Source: a bacterium (lineage in GTDB: Bacteria; Hydrothermota; Hydrothermia; UBA1063). From it: a DNA stretch of 33,070 nt. The stretch covers positions 5,117-38,186 of the forward strand of contig JASEFR010000017.1 in NCBI GenBank assembly GCA_030019025.1. The letters are read 5' to 3'. Position 1 is the first letter of the stretch, and every line of letters begins with the position of its first letter. The position numbers and the translations under genes were made by a program. Below the pieces are notes generated by a model. That model was not told where the DNA came from, ran no database searches, and saw only the letters and a list, made by a program, of their open reading frames with translations. Shown piece by piece: positions 1 through 8,450 of this stretch.

Positions 1-31
1 AATGAAGATCCAACCTTGGCTTCCGCATCAT
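1..31 (-). CDS. Start of a gene downstream of lptB (partial, possibly rpoN)
   Basis: Two consecutive ATG codons (minus strand, 31-29 and 28-26) overlap the TGA stop of lptB, and the frame stays open to the window edge, giving only MMRKPRLDLH. A start overlapping the lptB stop suggests translational coupling in one operon. In many diderms the gene after lptB is rpoN (sigma-54), but ten residues cannot confirm this; the identity is a guess from gene order. Confidence 0.3.
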   Translation of the reverse strand, partial: MMRKPRLDLH

Positions 32-750
32 AACCTAAACCTCTCCCCCAGGTAGATTTTCCTTGCCTCCTCGTTATTTATAAGATCGTAACTACTGCCC
101 TCAATAAGAATCTCACCCTTATATATTATATAAGCTCTGCCCGTAATTTCAAGTGTTTCCCTCACATTGTGATCTGTTATCAAAACCCCTATGTCCATGT
201 CTTTAAGGCCGAGAATGATGTCCTGGATTTCCTGCCTTGTTTTAGGATCCACCCCAGTAAAAGGTTCGTCAAGGAGCAAAATTTTAGGGTTTAAAGAGAG
301 AGCTCTTGCCACTTCTAACCTTCTTCTTTCTCCACCCGAGAGAGTATAGGCGAGTTGATCTTTAAGATGGTAGATTTCCATCATCTTTAAATACTTCTCT
401 GCGGTAGCCCTTGCTTCTTCTTTTGGAACACCACGGTATTCGAGAATGGCAAAGACATTATCAAAAACCGTTAACTTTTGAAAAACCGAAGGCTCCTGAG
501 GAAGATAGGAAATTCCAAGGCGTGCTCTTTGATACATGGGCTTATTCGTAATCTCCACATCGTCAAGAAAAATTCGCCCTTTATCGGGCCTTACCTCCCC
601 CATAATCATGTAAAAAGTCGTGGTCTTGCCAGCTCCATTAGGCCCAAGAAGTCCGACAATCTCTCCACTCTTTACCTCAACGGTAACCCCATTTACCACT
701 TTCTTGTTCCCGTAAGATTTGTGCAAATCAATTGCCTTCAGTACCGCCAT
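28..750 (-). CDS. lptB: LPS export ABC transporter ATP-binding protein LptB
   Basis: Cytoplasmic ATPase that powers extraction of lipopolysaccharide from the inner membrane with LptF/LptG/LptC. The 240-residue length is normal for LptB. Visible motifs are Walker A GPNGAGKT (36-43), the Q-loop PQEPSVF (Q85), the signature LSGGE (137-141), Walker B ILLLDEP (157-163) and the H-loop histidine in ITDHNVRET (H194). The extended GERRRLEVARAL signature region and the FTGVDP segment are typical of LptB rather than amino-acid importers. Its start lies inside the 3' end of the OstA-like gene (23-nt overlap), so the two are almost certainly co-translated, and its stop overlaps the next ATG. Family assignment is firm; the LPS substrate is inferred from the family and the OstA neighbour. 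Confidence 0.93.
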   Translation of the reverse strand: MAVLKAIDLHKSYGNKKVVNGVTVEVKSGEIVGLLGPNGAGKTTTFYMIMGEVRPDKGRIFLDDVEITNKPMYQRARLGISYLPQEPSVFQKLTVFDNVFAILEYRGVPKEEARATAEKYLKMMEIYHLKDQLAYTLSGGERRRLEVARALSLNPKILLLDEPFTGVDPKTRQEIQDIILGLKDMDIGVLITDHNVRETLEITGRAYIIYKGEILIEGSSYDLINNEEARKIYLGERFRL

Positions 751-1612
751 TTTCCGTTTCCTCTTTATAATACCCTTTAACTCTTGAGGCTCTAAACCAC
801 CTTAAACTATCGGTACCCTCTGCATAGAAATAAAGAGAATCTCCTTCAAGATAGATCTCTTTCCCCCCTTCTTTATTAATAAGTGAGGGGGATTCAAAGG
901 CTACCAAGCGTTCTATTTTGTTTTCCTCAGTTAAGTAAAGATTTATCACATCCCCTTTTACAACAGTAGTGGTATTTTTGACCCATGCATTTTTCAAAAG
1001 TTCTGCATACTTGTGGTTTCTCATATAAACAAGTGAATCTCCCTCACCCTCAAAATCCTTTCCCGTTATTCTCACACCCTTTGAAGCATGAAGAACCGAA
1101 TCGCTATAAAGGTAGTAATGAGATTTCAGAATCACCGTATCTTTTCCTCCAAAATAGGTTATAGAGGAATTCCCTTTCGCTTCAATCATGTCCTTCTTTA
1201 GCAGAACTTCTTCAGCGGCAGACTCAATGGAATCTTTCATACTTCTAAGAAAAACGTTCCCGTAGGCAAGTACTTCATTCTCCTTCAAAACGACCGAATC
1301 ACTCTTCAAAAATTCGCCAGCCCCTGTAATTTCACAATTCCCATAACCCATAAAAATTTTCTCCCTTTCATAAATTTTTGCAAAGCCACAACGTAGATTC
1401 CTTTCACCTTGTATACCCTGAACAGGTCCAGAGAGCTCCATTATACCCTCTTCCTGATAATATACAGCGACAGGGGAAATAATTAATGTGTTAGAATCTC
1501 TTACAACAACCCCGCCGTAAAAGGTAATTAATTCTTTCCCACCTTCTCTTATTATCTTCATCTCGCCACTCTCAACTTTATACAAAAACAAAGAAACAAG
1601 CAGAAAAAACAT
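728..1612 (-). CDS. OstA/LptA-like periplasmic LPS transport protein
   Basis: A 294-residue exported protein starting with a short hydrophobic signal segment (FFLLVSLFLY) and followed by repeated beta-strand units of the OstA/LptA/LptD-N type, such as GGVVVRDSNTLIISPVAVYY and later GNVFLRSMKDSIES and GVRITGKDFEGEGDSL. These form the beta-jellyroll bridge carrying LPS across the periplasm. It is longer than E. coli LptA (about 185 aa), so it could combine LptA- and LptC-like parts; I cannot separate these. It sits directly upstream of lptB with a 23-nt overlap, the classic lptA-lptB order. No good ribosome-binding site is seen before the 1612 ATG, and Met18 (MKIIREGG) is a weaker alternative that would lose the signal segment. 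Confidence 0.72.
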   Translation of the reverse strand: MFFLLVSLFLYKVESGEMKIIREGGKELITFYGGVVVRDSNTLIISPVAVYYQEEGIMELSGPVQGIQGERNLRCGFAKIYEREKIFMGYGNCEITGAGEFLKSDSVVLKENEVLAYGNVFLRSMKDSIESAAEEVLLKKDMIEAKGNSSITYFGGKDTVILKSHYYLYSDSVLHASKGVRITGKDFEGEGDSLVYMRNHKYAELLKNAWVKNTTTVVKGDVINLYLTEENKIERLVAFESPSLINKEGGKEIYLEGDSLYFYAEGTDSLRWFRASRVKGYYKEETENGGTEGN

Positions 1613-1931
1613 GATATAATTTTATTGCCTGCAACTTAAAGTTCAAAGAAAAAGCTCCCCCTAAAAAATCTGGTTGAAGATCTCAAGTTTATTAATAATT
1701 TACAGGTCAAGGAAAACGGCGAGCGTACTGCATCGTTATGATTTCCAAAAAAGCTTGATTAATAAAAGGAGATTCACTGTAAATGAAAGTTGTGGAAAAG
1801 CAGAGAGTAAAAGGAAGAGCGATGAAGATACCGAAACAGGGACACACTAAACATGGGATTGAATAATTATCTTGTGAAGCAAAACCCATCAGATTGTGAA
1901 ATCTCCAAAGAAAGGCGAAATTTTACTAACC
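1613..1931. other. Intergenic stretch with no convincing gene
   Basis: About 320 bases between the OstA-like gene and the lipoprotein gene. A 60-codon minus-strand frame (1707-1889) has cysteine-rich composition and no Shine-Dalgarno sequence and looks accidental. On the plus strand a 27-codon frame (1783-1866) follows an AAAAGGAG sequence at 1774-1781 region and encodes a basic peptide, MKVVEKQRVKG..., but nothing else supports it. No terminator or repeat was recognised. Confidence 0.3.
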
Positions 1932-2417
1932 TCAGTCTAAGTATAGTTTCCATTCCACCTTTTTCAAAATCCCCTGTTCAACATAGAAATTGACCTCACT
2001 CCCCGCTTCCGTTGTGTAAATCAAAAGCGTTTCAGACTCCATAGCGGGAACTCCGAACAATTTTTTAATTTTCTCGACCTTATCACCAAGTTTTATGTAG
2101 TTCAATTTGATTCCCCTATCCTCTACCCTTAAATAAAAGACAACTGATTTACCAAAAGTTGGACTTTCGTATCTTTTTAACACGCATCCCCTGTAATACT
2201 CGGTGATCACATAATCTCTCACCCCTTCGCAATGTGGATTCTCAACCTGTATAGTCTCGGCTCTTTCAACCTTTCCCAGCAACCTAAATGAAGAAGGATT
2301 GTAAAAGTCCACTCCTGCTACCCCTTTTTCTGAAAACTTTTCCAATCTTTCAGAAGGTCTTTCCTTCCTTGAACATCCAAATACAAAGAGAAATACAAAC
2401 AAGAGAAAATATCTCAT
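1932..2417 (-). CDS. Small lipoprotein, unknown function
   Basis: Starting at the second methionine gives a clear lipoprotein signal: MRYFLLFVFLFVFGCSRKE, with a lipobox ending in FGC and the modified cysteine at residue 15. The start at 2417 is preferred over the longer frame beginning at 2435 because GAGGAGG lies 6 nt upstream and the extra codons belong to the 3' end of the broken permease gene. The mature part (about 145 aa) has no family I recognise; it includes LGDKVEKIKKLFGVPAMES, reminiscent of SmpA/BamE-like or beta-lactamase-inhibitor-like 'GDs...V...lG.P' repeats, but the match is too weak to name. It lies 10 nt after the permease remnant, so it was probably the last gene of that operon. 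Confidence 0.6.
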   Translation of the reverse strand: MRYFLLFVFLFVFGCSRKERPSERLEKFSEKGVAGVDFYNPSSFRLLGKVERAETIQVENPHCEGVRDYVITEYYRGCVLKRYESPTFGKSVVFYLRVEDRGIKLNYIKLGDKVEKIKKLFGVPAMESETLLIYTTEAGSEVNFYVEQGILKKVEWKLYLD

Positions 2418-2427
2418 TAACGCCTCC

Positions 2428-2730
2428 TCATTCATACCTTAAAGCCTCAGAAAGGTTCAATCTGCTGGCTTTTATTGCGGGGAAAACACCCGCTAAAATG
2501 CACACCATAGTGGAAAAAGGGGTTCCTGCCCCGCGCCAAGGAATTCAAAACGAGGTTCAAGTCTAAAAAGAGGAACGGTAATACCCGCCGCAATAACCCC
2601 AATTCCTACACAACAAAGTCCTCCAACAATGCAGATAATCACACTTTCAATTAAAAACTGCAAAAAATATCCTTTCTTCTCGCTCCTGCTGCCATCCGAA
2701 CACCAATTTCTGAAGTCCTTATCTAAGTTA
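2428..2730 (-). pseudogene. Decayed FtsX/MacB-type ABC transporter permease, C-terminal part
   Basis: Three pieces in different frames reconstruct the C-terminal part of a MacB/FtsX-family permease. First comes IRTSEIGVRMAAGARRKDIF, the conserved cytoplasmic segment, around 2660-2720. After a shift near a run of T come FLIESVIICIVGG and GIGVIAAG, a transmembrane helix. After another shift come AGVFPAIKASRLNLSEALRYE and the TGA stop at 2428-2430, the hallmark MacB ending. At least two frameshifts break the gene, no ATP-binding partner is present nearby, and the N-terminal half is missing. Family assignment is strong from the motifs; the gene is almost certainly non-functional unless the sequence has indel errors. 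Confidence 0.75.
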
Positions 2731-2998
2731 TATTTGACGCTTTTTTCACCGATGTAACTATTTAAAATCCGCTGAGGATTTAGCGGCCGTGCAAAACAAC
2801 CCCCCACAGCTCCCTCACTGGCATTTACAGGGCTTACAGAAAAGTTAAACTCAAGATCTATTCCAAGATAAGTTACGAGTTTCTCACTTAAACTTATCAG
2901 ACTTTTGTACCTTTTCAGATTCTCTTCTGACCACGAAGAGAAACGAACCCGGGGATAATAAATACCCCTGTGGATTTGGTGTTCAAACTTAGCATTTT
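2731..2998 (-). other. Open frame without start upstream of the permease remnant
   Basis: The minus-strand frame is open from a TAA near 2998 down to 2493 but has no ATG before 2807. The translation begins KNAKFEHQIHRGIYY, runs through SWSEENLKRYKSLISLSEKLV and NASEGAVGGCFARPLN, and then merges out of frame with the permease remnant. It has protein-like composition, but I do not recognise a family and it does not match the large periplasmic domain of MacB that should be here. It is probably a fragment of another gene joined by deletion. Confidence 0.3.
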
Positions 2999-3105
2999 TT
3001 TAGTTCTGAAGGGAGGGAAAAAGAACACTTTGATTGTTTTGAAGAGAGATTCTGATTGCATCCTAAAGGGACAATGTTATTCCTATAATTAAGATGCATA
3101 TTCCT

Positions 3106-3154
3106 AAAAATTTTAGAGTCATTAGCCAGGAAGGGAAAAGGCTAATGACTCTAA
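3106..3154 (-). terminator. Intrinsic terminator after the M23 peptidase pseudogene
   Basis: A perfect 15-bp inverted repeat (TTAGAGTCATTAGCC at 3113-3127 with its complement at 3140-3154) encloses a 12-nt loop. Read on the minus strand, the stem is followed within 2 nt by TTTTT (3110-3106), the pattern of a Rho-independent terminator. It begins 10 nt after the stop codon of the M23 gene at 3165, so it fits as that gene's terminator. No T-run follows on the plus strand. Confidence 0.65.
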
Positions 3155-3164
3155 GAAGTAAAAA

Positions 3165-3656
3165 TTAAATTTCGCAGAAGGTGCCTCTGGTTACATACTG
3201 ACCGACGCAACCATTGGGCCTCTACGCAACCCCGTATTTTCTCAATTCCCAATGAAGGTGAGGACCTGTTGATACCCCTGTGCAACGCACCAATCGTTTG
3301 ATTGAATCGGGGTAAAGACTGACCCACTCTAACATAAATTGCGCTTAAATGAGCATATCTTGTCTCCCACCCTGCAGAATAAGCACTGTGGTCAATATAA
3401 ATTGCATTTCCATAACCGCTTACTCAACCTGCAACTGTTACCCTGCCCCTTCCAGCATTACCCACACCTCTCCCAGTGGGAGCAACGATATCCGTCCCAT
3501 AATGGTATTTATACTCTCCAGTAACAGGATGAATTTTCCAACCAACTGTTGAGGTTATTGTTCCACTAATGGGGCATCCGAAGGCACTGGCGATACCTAC
3601 AAACAAGAGAGTTATTACTAACATTATTGCAAGTTTTAAGACCCTCTTACTACACC
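3165..3656 (-). pseudogene. M23-family peptidase pseudogene (LytM-like), several lesions
   Basis: The remains of a secreted zinc endopeptidase that would cut peptidoglycan cross-bridges. A hydrophobic export signal (LAIMLVITLLFVGIASAFG) leads into the catalytic domain, with the zinc motif HYGTD (HxxxD), then YAHLS, then HLHWE (HxH), and an ending GQYVTRGTFCEI. The frame is broken by a TGA at 3424-3426, where the family expects Trp in VAGWVSGYG. A shift near 3285 precedes STGPHLHWELRKYG, and another near 3218 yields a TAG. The start is also doubtful: the SD AAAGGAGGT (about 3653-3661) is followed by GTGTAGTAAG, as if GTGAGTAAG had gained two bases. The zinc ligands themselves are intact, showing decay is recent. 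Confidence 0.8.
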
Positions 3657-4099
3657 TCCTTTTTAAGCTAACATAATTTGCGCAAATTTCGTGCCAAAAT
3701 TGTCTTTTTTTATATTCTTTTCGGGTTTAGACTTAAAAGTTCGAGCCCTTTGTGGGTGTCAAAATTTTCACACCCCCTTCCCAAAACTAACGTGAATAGA
3801 CATACTCTCAAAATCCAGCTACCAACGAGATTTAGCATCAACACTTTATTAAAAAAGTTGCTAATGCAGAATTTTCCACGAACCGATATGACAAATCCGT
3901 GAATATATGCTAACTAATTCTCACTACTTCCACCCCAAATGCAACTTAAATCCTTAAAAAACCTATAACGTCAAAGCCTCAATAATGTACATACGACCAA
4001 GTGGCTAATGTTATAAAACCGCTCAGATTTAATATTGGCACTATGTAACCTCTTTTAATCCTTGAAGTTACTTCGCTCTCTAAATGAAAGTTGGTAATA
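3625..4099. other. Intergenic, 14-bp palindrome, no gene seen
   Basis: About 475 bases without a supportable gene. A plus-strand frame at 3678-3902 has no SD and unremarkable composition. A perfect 14-bp palindrome, AATTTGCGCAAATT (3675-3688), lies 20-30 nt upstream of the M23 pseudogene's Shine-Dalgarno and could be an operator; there is no partner gene to support this. Confidence 0.3.
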
Positions 4100-6367
4100 T
4101 TAATCAAAAACTACAAACTTTCCCTTCCTAACTATTTTGTCTCCCTGAGTAAGTCTGTAGAAATAGACCCCCTTTTCTACGTTTAAACTGATTTCCGCTT
4201 CACGCCTTCCATCCAGATAAACCCTTTTCACTACCCTTCCCATAACATCATGAACCACAAGGGTGACGTTCTTAAGGTTTCTGTCAGCCTTTACAATGAG
4301 TTTCTTACCCTGATTGTAAATCTTCAAATCCAAAGCGGCAAGCGGACCATTCTCTCCAGAGGTAGTCTGTCTAATGACCGCAGTAGGTGTTTGGTACGTG
4401 GAAGCAGAAGTATACCTCTGTGACCACCCACCACCGGGAGGAACGATGGCAGAAAGGAAGTGAGCCATAGAATCAGTAAAAGTCTCGTAATTAAAAGTAT
4501 CACTGAACTCAATTCTGTAATAGCCCTGATTGAGATTAGAATATCTTGAGAGTTTCAGGGTGTTTCCAGTGCTGTGTTCCTTAACCTCAATCGTTAGATC
4601 AACGGGGGCCTGAAAAGATGCGACATATAAACTCTCCATTACTGCATATCCATTACCAAAATAGATAGTGTCAGGATAAAAGAGATACAAAACGTAAGAA
4701 TTAGCAAGGAGAATTGAAGGATTGGAATAGGTCGAAGTATCAGTATACCTATTGGACCAACCGCCATCAGGGGGCGTAAGAATACCATTAAAATAGATCT
4801 GTTCATCTACACCCTGATCGGGAACGGTGTCATTAATTTGAAAAACTGTATAACCTGAAGAAACCCCCGTTTGTCTATTAGAGGCCAAAACCTCACCAGT
4901 ATTCCTGTTTTTAACCTCAAGGATGAAATCTGCGGGCGACTGAGAAGAGGCTACATAAAGACTACAAACCACAGTAAATAAGGAATCACCAATCAGTGTG
5001 TCAGGGTAAGACACAAACACCACATAGGACGTATCACTTAGGTTAGTTCTAACAGTGGTGGGGGTAGAATAGGTTGATGCGTAGGCATATCTATTAGACC
5101 ACCCACCACCAGGAGGTGCTAAAACGGATAGGAAATAAACCTGATAATCATATCCACTATCGGGAAGGGAAATGGTTGGATCAAGTCCAAAAGTCTTTAT
5201 CCAGTATCCAGAAGAGATATTTGACACACGCTCACTGTAGAGGACATTTCCGGTTCCACGGTGTTTTATTTCAAAAATAAGATCGGCTGGAGCTTGAGTT
5301 GGCGCAATATAAAAACTATCCTGAACTGTAAAATTCGAATCAGCATAGACCTCCGTAGGATAAGACTTGTAAACCACGTGAGAAGTATCAATATAAGAAG
5401 TATCAGTAGGCACACTTTTGACCTTTGTGGGAAGCAATCTCGTTGAAACGTAGGCATATCTATTGTCCCAGTTACCACCTGCAGGCACAACATAAGTCAC
5501 AAAATAGACATAATAATCGTAGCCGCTATCCGGTAAAGAAATTGTAGAATCACTCCCAAAGGTCTTTATCCAGTATCCAGAAGTAAGATTAGAAACCCTT
5601 TGTTGGTAAAGCACCGTTCCAGAAGAATAGGACTTTATTTCAAAAATCACATCGGCAGGGGCCTGAAATGCAGGAATATAGATGCTATCACGAACGGTGA
5701 AATTTGTATTGGCATCTACACTGTCTGGATAATTGGTGTGACATACAAAAGAAGGATAAGATAAACCCAAATGCTTACACAACCCCTTAGTGTAAGCATA
5801 GGCCTGCCTCTCCACGTGAGCATACCAGTTGTATTTGTACCTCCAGGACTCGTTATAACTACCAGCATAGTCAATAAAAGAACCTTCACCAAGAATTGCC
5901 GGCATCGTTGTATTTCGCAAAACGTAGTAGTCTGCAGTTTTTGCCCCACGGTCATTGTATCCATACGCCCTCACAAGCTCGACATGCGTAGAATCTCTCA
6001 AATTAAAACTGTTAGAACTGCCGTAAATGTAACAATAGGTCTCAGTACCCTGGACGGTGCCGTCATAAGCATTCTGGTGAATTGAAATGAATCTATCAAA
6101 GGAGTTGGAATTGGCATAATTTACCCTCGCCTCTAAGGAGACATCTACGTCTGAAGTCCTCGTCATCTCAACGCTGGTGACATTAGGAACCTGAATCATA
6201 AATTCCTTAGCCTTTAGCGCAACATCTAAATTAGCTTCCTTTTCGGTGTAATAACTGCCCGTTGCACCAGGATCACTACCACCATGCCCGGGGTCCAGAC
6301 AAATGGTCCAGGCAAAAAGAGGACCCGCCCAAAAAGCTAAAAGTATATAAGTAACAAACCTCCTCAT
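4100..6367 (-). CDS. Secreted N-acetylmuramoyl-L-alanine amidase with repeats and sorting tail
   Basis: A 755-residue secreted amidase that cleaves the muramoyl-alanine bond of peptidoglycan. After a signal peptide (1-19) comes an Amidase_3 domain (about 20-205) with all the expected zinc/catalytic residues: H28 in DPGHGG, E42 in TEKEANL, H97 in FISIHQNA and E161 in LGEGSFID. Then come four degenerate repeats of about 110 residues (roughly 207-655), each with a 'YPD...F.V..S.Y' opening, 'QAPAD...E.K...G' and 'PPGGGWSNRY' near the end. They resemble beta-sandwich adhesion/substrate-binding modules. The last 75 residues (VHDVMGRVVKRV..., ...GVYFYRLTQGDKIVRKGKFVV) form a Por-secretion-type C-terminal tail. 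Thirty nucleotides separate it from the upstream propeller gene. A GGTTTATTATGAGG context gives no strong SD, but ATG 6367 is the only start giving a signal peptide. Confidence 0.88.
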   Translation of the reverse strand: MRRFVTYILLAFWAGPLFAWTICLDPGHGGSDPGATGSYYTEKEANLDVALKAKEFMIQVPNVTSVEMTRTSDVDVSLEARVNYANSNSFDRFISIHQNAYDGTVQGTETYCYIYGSSNSFNLRDSTHVELVRAYGYNDRGAKTADYYVLRNTTMPAILGEGSFIDYAGSYNESWRYKYNWYAHVERQAYAYTKGLCKHLGLSYPSFVCHTNYPDSVDANTNFTVRDSIYIPAFQAPADVIFEIKSYSSGTVLYQQRVSNLTSGYWIKTFGSDSTISLPDSGYDYYVYFVTYVVPAGGNWDNRYAYVSTRLLPTKVKSVPTDTSYIDTSHVVYKSYPTEVYADSNFTVQDSFYIAPTQAPADLIFEIKHRGTGNVLYSERVSNISSGYWIKTFGLDPTISLPDSGYDYQVYFLSVLAPPGGGWSNRYAYASTYSTPTTVRTNLSDTSYVVFVSYPDTLIGDSLFTVVCSLYVASSQSPADFILEVKNRNTGEVLASNRQTGVSSGYTVFQINDTVPDQGVDEQIYFNGILTPPDGGWSNRYTDTSTYSNPSILLANSYVLYLFYPDTIYFGNGYAVMESLYVASFQAPVDLTIEVKEHSTGNTLKLSRYSNLNQGYYRIEFSDTFNYETFTDSMAHFLSAIVPPGGGWSQRYTSASTYQTPTAVIRQTTSGENGPLAALDLKIYNQGKKLIVKADRNLKNVTLVVHDVMGRVVKRVYLDGRREAEISLNVEKGVYFYRLTQGDKIVRKGKFVVFD

Positions 6368-6397
6368 AATAAACCCCCATTTGCCGAGAATCCCACC

Positions 6398-7264
6398 TCA
6401 CCTTAATAATTTACCAAAATTAACGTACCCTAAACTACCCTCTGGGGTGCAGAAATAAACTCTCTTTCCGTCTGGGGAAAAGAAGGGTTTTAATTCCGAA
6501 ACATCTTTAGAACTGGTAAGTTTCTTTACGAACTTCTCAGCAACGGAATAAACGTAGATCTCTGAGGAAATTATGTCATATCCATTATCTTGAGAAATGT
6601 TAAAAATAAGCAAATTGCCATCTGGAGACCAGGAAGGATTATTCCCCTTCGAAACAAAAATACTTTCACCGCTACCTATGTCGTATATGAAGATTCCTTT
6701 GCTTATTTCATTGTATGCGATGAATCGCCCATTGGGAGAGAACAAGGGTGCGAAAAAGACTCCATCATCGGTAATCTTTTTCTTATTCCCATCCCAGTCA
6801 ATTAGGTAAATCTGATCATCCTCTTGAAAGGCGAATAACTTGGCTTCAGGCGAATAATCTATGTAGTAGCTCCTGACTCCATCTATAGTGGTTTTTAAAT
6901 TTCCAAGGGTATCGACAATATGGAGAACTCCACCAAAGGTATAAGCCAGCAATGAATCGTCGATCCAAACAGGGAAGCCAACCTTTTCTGAGTGCTCTAC
7001 AATAACTTTTTCACTCCCATCGAAGTGAAGCAACTTGATCTTATCGTAATCGGCATATAGAATCTTATCCCTGTTCGGCGAAAGGGCAAGCTTAAAGGCA
7101 TTCCCTTCAGCAATTTTTTTAACATCACCCGATTTAACATTGTAGAGATAGATCCCCTGATATTTAGGACCAGAAAGGATCAGCTCCTCGTTGGACTTTG
7201 CACCGACCAGGATATAAAAGTTTGAGAGTTTAATGAGACTACACACCAATAATAAGGACACCAT
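6398..7264 (-). CDS. TolB-like WD40/PD40 beta-propeller protein, exported
   Basis: A 288-residue protein with an N-terminal hydrophobic segment (MVSLLLVCSLIKLSNFYILV) followed by PD40-type propeller blades. The telltale units are ALSPNRDKILYADYD, YSPEAKLFAFQED, FSPNGRFIAYNE, WSPDGNLLIFN and FSPDGKRVYF, each ending in a short strand such as IYLIDWDGNKKKI. Such propellers (TolB C-terminal type) bind protein partners or ligands in the periplasm; no catalytic residues are expected. A strong Shine-Dalgarno AAAAGGAGGG sits 5 nt before ATG 7264. It is the first gene of a two-gene unit with the amidase, suggesting a role at the cell wall, but the partner is unknown. Confidence 0.72.
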   Translation of the reverse strand: MVSLLLVCSLIKLSNFYILVGAKSNEELILSGPKYQGIYLYNVKSGDVKKIAEGNAFKLALSPNRDKILYADYDKIKLLHFDGSEKVIVEHSEKVGFPVWIDDSLLAYTFGGVLHIVDTLGNLKTTIDGVRSYYIDYSPEAKLFAFQEDDQIYLIDWDGNKKKITDDGVFFAPLFSPNGRFIAYNEISKGIFIYDIGSGESIFVSKGNNPSWSPDGNLLIFNISQDNGYDIISSEIYVYSVAEKFVKKLTSSKDVSELKPFFSPDGKRVYFCTPEGSLGYVNFGKLLR

Positions 7265-7710
7265 AAAACCCTCCTTTTAAACTAAAGCTTACCCCCAAAC
7301 ATATAATGAAAGAACAGAATAATAATAATGTATTTTTTGACCACGTTCAATAAAAACCGCTGCATAAAAGCCTGAGAATGGAGAAATAAATATTCACCTG
7401 TGCAACAAAATACGGAGAATTCCAAATGCTCTCATTCCTTGTCTATACAGGCAAAAGAGCCAGCATCACATCTTGAAAAACGTCGCTTTTATGAATAAAG
7501 TTAAAGGCTGGAAAAACTTTTACCAAATTTCCAAAGTTAATGGGTTTTCTACCACATAACTGAATAGAAAAATGGAAAACGCAAAGTTTAACTAAAATTA
7601 TCTATTTTAGATAGCACCGTAAACCAAATACACCTCGTGAATTTGCATTAACTGAATATCGTACGACGGGTCAAAAATTTTATACCCATCATATGTTTTA
7701 AAATATCAGC
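7265..7710. other. Divergent intergenic region, nothing recognised
   Basis: About 445 bases between the divergently transcribed propeller and sirtuin genes. It must hold promoters for both directions, but I see no pair of -35/-10 boxes good enough to mark. It is AT-rich with no repeats, RNA structure or open frame of interest. Confidence 0.35.
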
Positions 7711-8448
7711 ATGTCCGACGAAGTCACCAAATTAAAGCAACTCATCTTAAAAGCCCGATGTATGATGGTCCTTACAGGAGCGGGAATTTCAAAAGACAGC
7801 GGAATTCCAACGTTCAGGGGTAAAGATGGGTGGTATAAAAATCACCCACCTGAAGAGCTTGCAACCCCCACGGCTTTCAGTAAAAACCCCACTTTCGTCT
7901 GGGAATGGTACAACTACAGAAGGAAAATTATCTTATCTGCATCGCCAAATGAAGCACATTATAAAATAGCGGAACTCGAGAAGCATTTCCCCTGCTTTTT
8001 GCTTGTCACCCAGAATGTGGATTCATTACACAGAAAGGCTGGTTCTAAGAAAATAGTGGAACTTCACGGAAATATTTTCAGAACAAGATGCACAAAATGC
8101 GATATTGAGTTTCCTGAAGATTACAAAATATTCAAGGACGAAGAACTTCCCCCGAAATGTCCACATTGTGGAGGAATTTTGAGGCCATCAGTTGTGTGGT
8201 ACGGTGAATCTCTTAATCCCTACGATATAGAGCGGGCCTTCTCTTTCGCAAAAAAGGCAGATTTAATCCTGGTTGTGGGAACAAGTGGCATTGTTTATCC
8301 TGCTGCAATGCTCCCCTCTATTGTAAAATCTCACGGTGGTATTGTTGTTGAAATTAATCCCGATACAACCCCTATAAGTGAGATTGCAGATTTAAAAATA
8401 AAAGAGGGCGCCAAAAGCGCCCTCTCAAAATTAACATGGGACTTTTGA
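7711..8448 (+). CDS. cobB: NAD-dependent protein deacylase, sirtuin (CobB/SIRT5 type)
   Basis: Removes acyl groups from lysine side chains using NAD+, giving nicotinamide and O-acyl-ADP-ribose. The 245 residues carry the complete Sir2 set: GAGISKDSGIPTFR (23-36), TQNVDSLH (100-107), the catalytic His in ELHG (H119), two zinc-binding Cys pairs (C127/C130 and C150/C153), VVGTS (188-192) and EINP (214-217). Y67 and R70 in EWYNYRR match the YxxR pair that lets class III sirtuins (CobB, SIRT5) accept succinyl and malonyl groups, so desuccinylase activity is plausible. There is no clear SD before ATG 7711, so it may be leaderless or weakly translated. Its last 20 codons double as a terminator for the convergent gene. 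Confidence 0.93.
   Translation: MSDEVTKLKQLILKARCMMVLTGAGISKDSGIPTFRGKDGWYKNHPPEELATPTAFSKNPTFVWEWYNYRRKIILSASPNEAHYKIAELEKHFPCFLLVTQNVDSLHRKAGSKKIVELHGNIFRTRCTKCDIEFPEDYKIFKDEELPPKCPHCGGILRPSVVWYGESLNPYDIERAFSFAKKADLILVVGTSGIVYPAAMLPSIVKSHGGIVVEINPDTTPISEIADLKIKEGAKSALSKLTWDF
8393..8425 (-). terminator. Intrinsic terminator inside the sirtuin 3' end, serving the convergent lipoprotein gene
   Basis: AGAGGGCGC (8403-8411) pairs perfectly with GCGCCCTCT (8417-8425) around a 5-nt loop. On the minus strand the GC-rich 9-bp stem is followed directly by TTTTATTTTT, a textbook terminator for the gene ending at 8451. On the plus strand the same bases encode the sirtuin residues KEGAKSALS and no T-run follows. 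Confidence 0.72.
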
Positions 8449-8450
8449 AA

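Noticed and set aside
1707-1889. Minus-strand 60-codon frame
   Set aside because: No SD, no neighbour coupling, Cys/Phe-rich composition unlike local genes.
3339-3552. Two overlapping plus-strand frames with start codons
   Set aside because: They lie antisense to the M23 catalytic domain; composition is Pro/Ser/His-rich as expected of a shadow.
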